Made by a program: the position numbers and the translations under genes
Source: Actinophytocola algeriensis
GTDB taxonomy: Bacteria; Actinomycetota; Actinomycetes; Mycobacteriales; Pseudonocardiaceae
Assembly (NCBI RefSeq): GCF_014203735.1
Contig: NZ_JACHJQ010000001.1
Coordinates: forward strand, 1,103,269-1,167,268
DNA: 64,000 nt
Direction of reading: 5' to 3'
Notes under the pieces: model-generated
The model's database searches: none
The model's input: the letters and a program-made list of their open reading frames with translations, nothing else
Told to the model about the DNA's origin: nothing
Shown: piece by piece, positions 63,330 through 64,000 of the stretch
Numbering within the stretch: position 1 is the first letter of the stretch
Layout of the letters: every line of letters begins with the position of its first letter

Positions 63330-63859
63330 GCGGCCGGGCCGAAGGAGAACATGTTCGAGATCAGGTTCGACGGGAACGTGTCCTGCTTGTTGCGGTAGAC
63401 CATGACCGCGTCGTTGTAGGCCTGCCGTGCGAAGGCGACCCGGTTCTCGGCCGACGTGAGCTCCTCGGCGAGCTGGCGCATGTTGTCGCTGGCCTTCAGT
63501 TCCGGGTAGTTCTCGCTGACGAGGAAGAACTGGCCGATGCTGCCGGTCAGCGCGTTCTCGGCGCCTGCCAGGGCGGCCATCGCCTGCGGGTTGGCAGGCG
63601 CGGCCTGCTGCTTGGCCTGGATGGCGGCGGCACGGGCGTTGACCACCGCGGTCAGGGTGTTCTGCTCGTGGCGCATGTAGGCCATGGCGACCTCGACCAG
63701 GTTGGGGATCAGGTCGTGGCGCCGGGTGAGCTGCACGTCGATCTGCGCGTACGCGTTCTGGTAGTTGTGCCGGGCCCGTACCAGCGCGTTGTACATCACG
63801 ATGATCGACAGGACGACGATCACGACGATGGCGACCAGCGCCACCAGCAGCCACACCAC
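63266..63859 (-). CDS. lemA: LemA family protein
   Basis: The 197-residue protein has an N-terminal membrane helix (VWLLVALVAIVVIVVLSIIVMYN) and the LemA helical domain (NYQNAYAQIDVQLTRRHDLIPNLVEV, then NARAAA and SENYPELKASDNMRQLAEELTSAENRVAFARQAYNDAVM). Function is unclear; links to M48 peptidases are known. GAGGAG lies eight bases before the GTG at 63859. Confidence 0.92.
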   Translation of the reverse strand: MVWLLVALVAIVVIVVLSIIVMYNALVRARHNYQNAYAQIDVQLTRRHDLIPNLVEVAMAYMRHEQNTLTAVVNARAAAIQAKQQAAPANPQAMAALAGAENALTGSIGQFFLVSENYPELKASDNMRQLAEELTSAENRVAFARQAYNDAVMVYRNKQDTFPSNLISNMFSFGPAAYLELDDPVKRAAPRISLGDA

Positions 63860-63929
63860 GGTTGCGCTCCTCACTCTGCGGTTCGCCCAGCATAGGCGGG
63901 TGCGCGGCCGCGGTGTGGCTGCTCGCGCG

Positions 63930-64000
63930 TCAGTCGAAGATGGCCCTCGGCTTGGCCACCTCACGCAGCCAGCCCTCGATCTGCTGTTCCCAGTTGGTGC
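63930..64000 (-). CDS. C-terminal end of an unrecognised protein
   Basis: Only 22 residues are seen, in the minus-strand frame that ends at 63930. They include NWEQQIEGWLREVAKPRAIFD. I do not recognise the family. Confidence 0.45.
   Translation of the reverse strand, partial: TNWEQQIEGWLREVAKPRAIFD

Overview
The window is a GC-rich actinobacterial chromosome segment. Its backbone (recA-recX, gluABCD, miaB, a DUF349 protein, miaA, dapF, hflX, lexA next to a LysM divisome protein, nrdR, ideR, sigB, DUF3099) follows the order known from mycobacteria and corynebacteria. The extra genes (class II ribonucleotide reductase, DUF4192, type-II Pat acetyltransferase, ABC-2 DUF990 exporter) and the very high GC suggest Pseudonocardiales, perhaps near Lentzea, Saccharothrix or Actinosynnema. 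The family placement is inference. No rRNA, tRNA, phage, insertion sequence or CRISPR array was recognised.

Layout. 1-2.8 kb: a gene tail, a decayed copy of an Hsp70 start, the intact membrane-anchored Hsp70 and DUF3046. 2.7-6 kb: SOS-controlled recA-recX, then a 1.5 kb gene-free tract with a G-run cluster and strong A depletion. 6-9.6 kb: succinate dehydrogenase. 9.6-15 kb: a MerR/SDR pair and the glutamate ABC importer. 15-29.4 kb: miaB to nrdJ, with lexA and a LysM gene sharing an SOS-box region. 29.5-38 kb: accessory genes built around three TetR regulators with visible operators, an ABC-F protein with a possible attenuating leader, and a prolyl oligopeptidase. 38-45 kb: a nucleoside deaminase, DUF4192, galE-galK-ideR and a rhodanese. 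45-54 kb: acuC-pat (lysine deacetylase and acetyltransferase), two sister lipoproteins, fumarase, sigB and dtd. 54-64 kb: a PfkB kinase, an ABC exporter, a second deaminase, psuG and an M48 peptidase/LemA pair.

Cross-cutting signals. (1) A dispersed element starts on the TGA stop of one gene and, in two cases, ends on the ATG of the next, supplying its Shine-Dalgarno sequence; in two places its 30 bp core is expanded into tandem arrays. (2) Exact DnaA boxes (TTGTCCACA) cluster upstream of recA, nrdR-nrdJ and the DUF4192 gene, twice as pairs exactly 19 bp apart. (3) Two long non-coding stretches, after recX and after the LysM gene, are strikingly poor in A on the + strand; both follow SOS-box genes. 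(4) Several regulators have clear palindromic operators beside them.

Together, recA, recX, lexA and the LysM protein form a DNA-damage module. nrdR-nrdJ supplies dNTPs, and the DnaA boxes could tie these genes to replication status. SDH and fumarase serve the TCA cycle, while acuC-pat may control acetyl-CoA synthetase-type enzymes. PfkB kinase, psuG and two deaminases suggest nucleoside salvage or breakdown.
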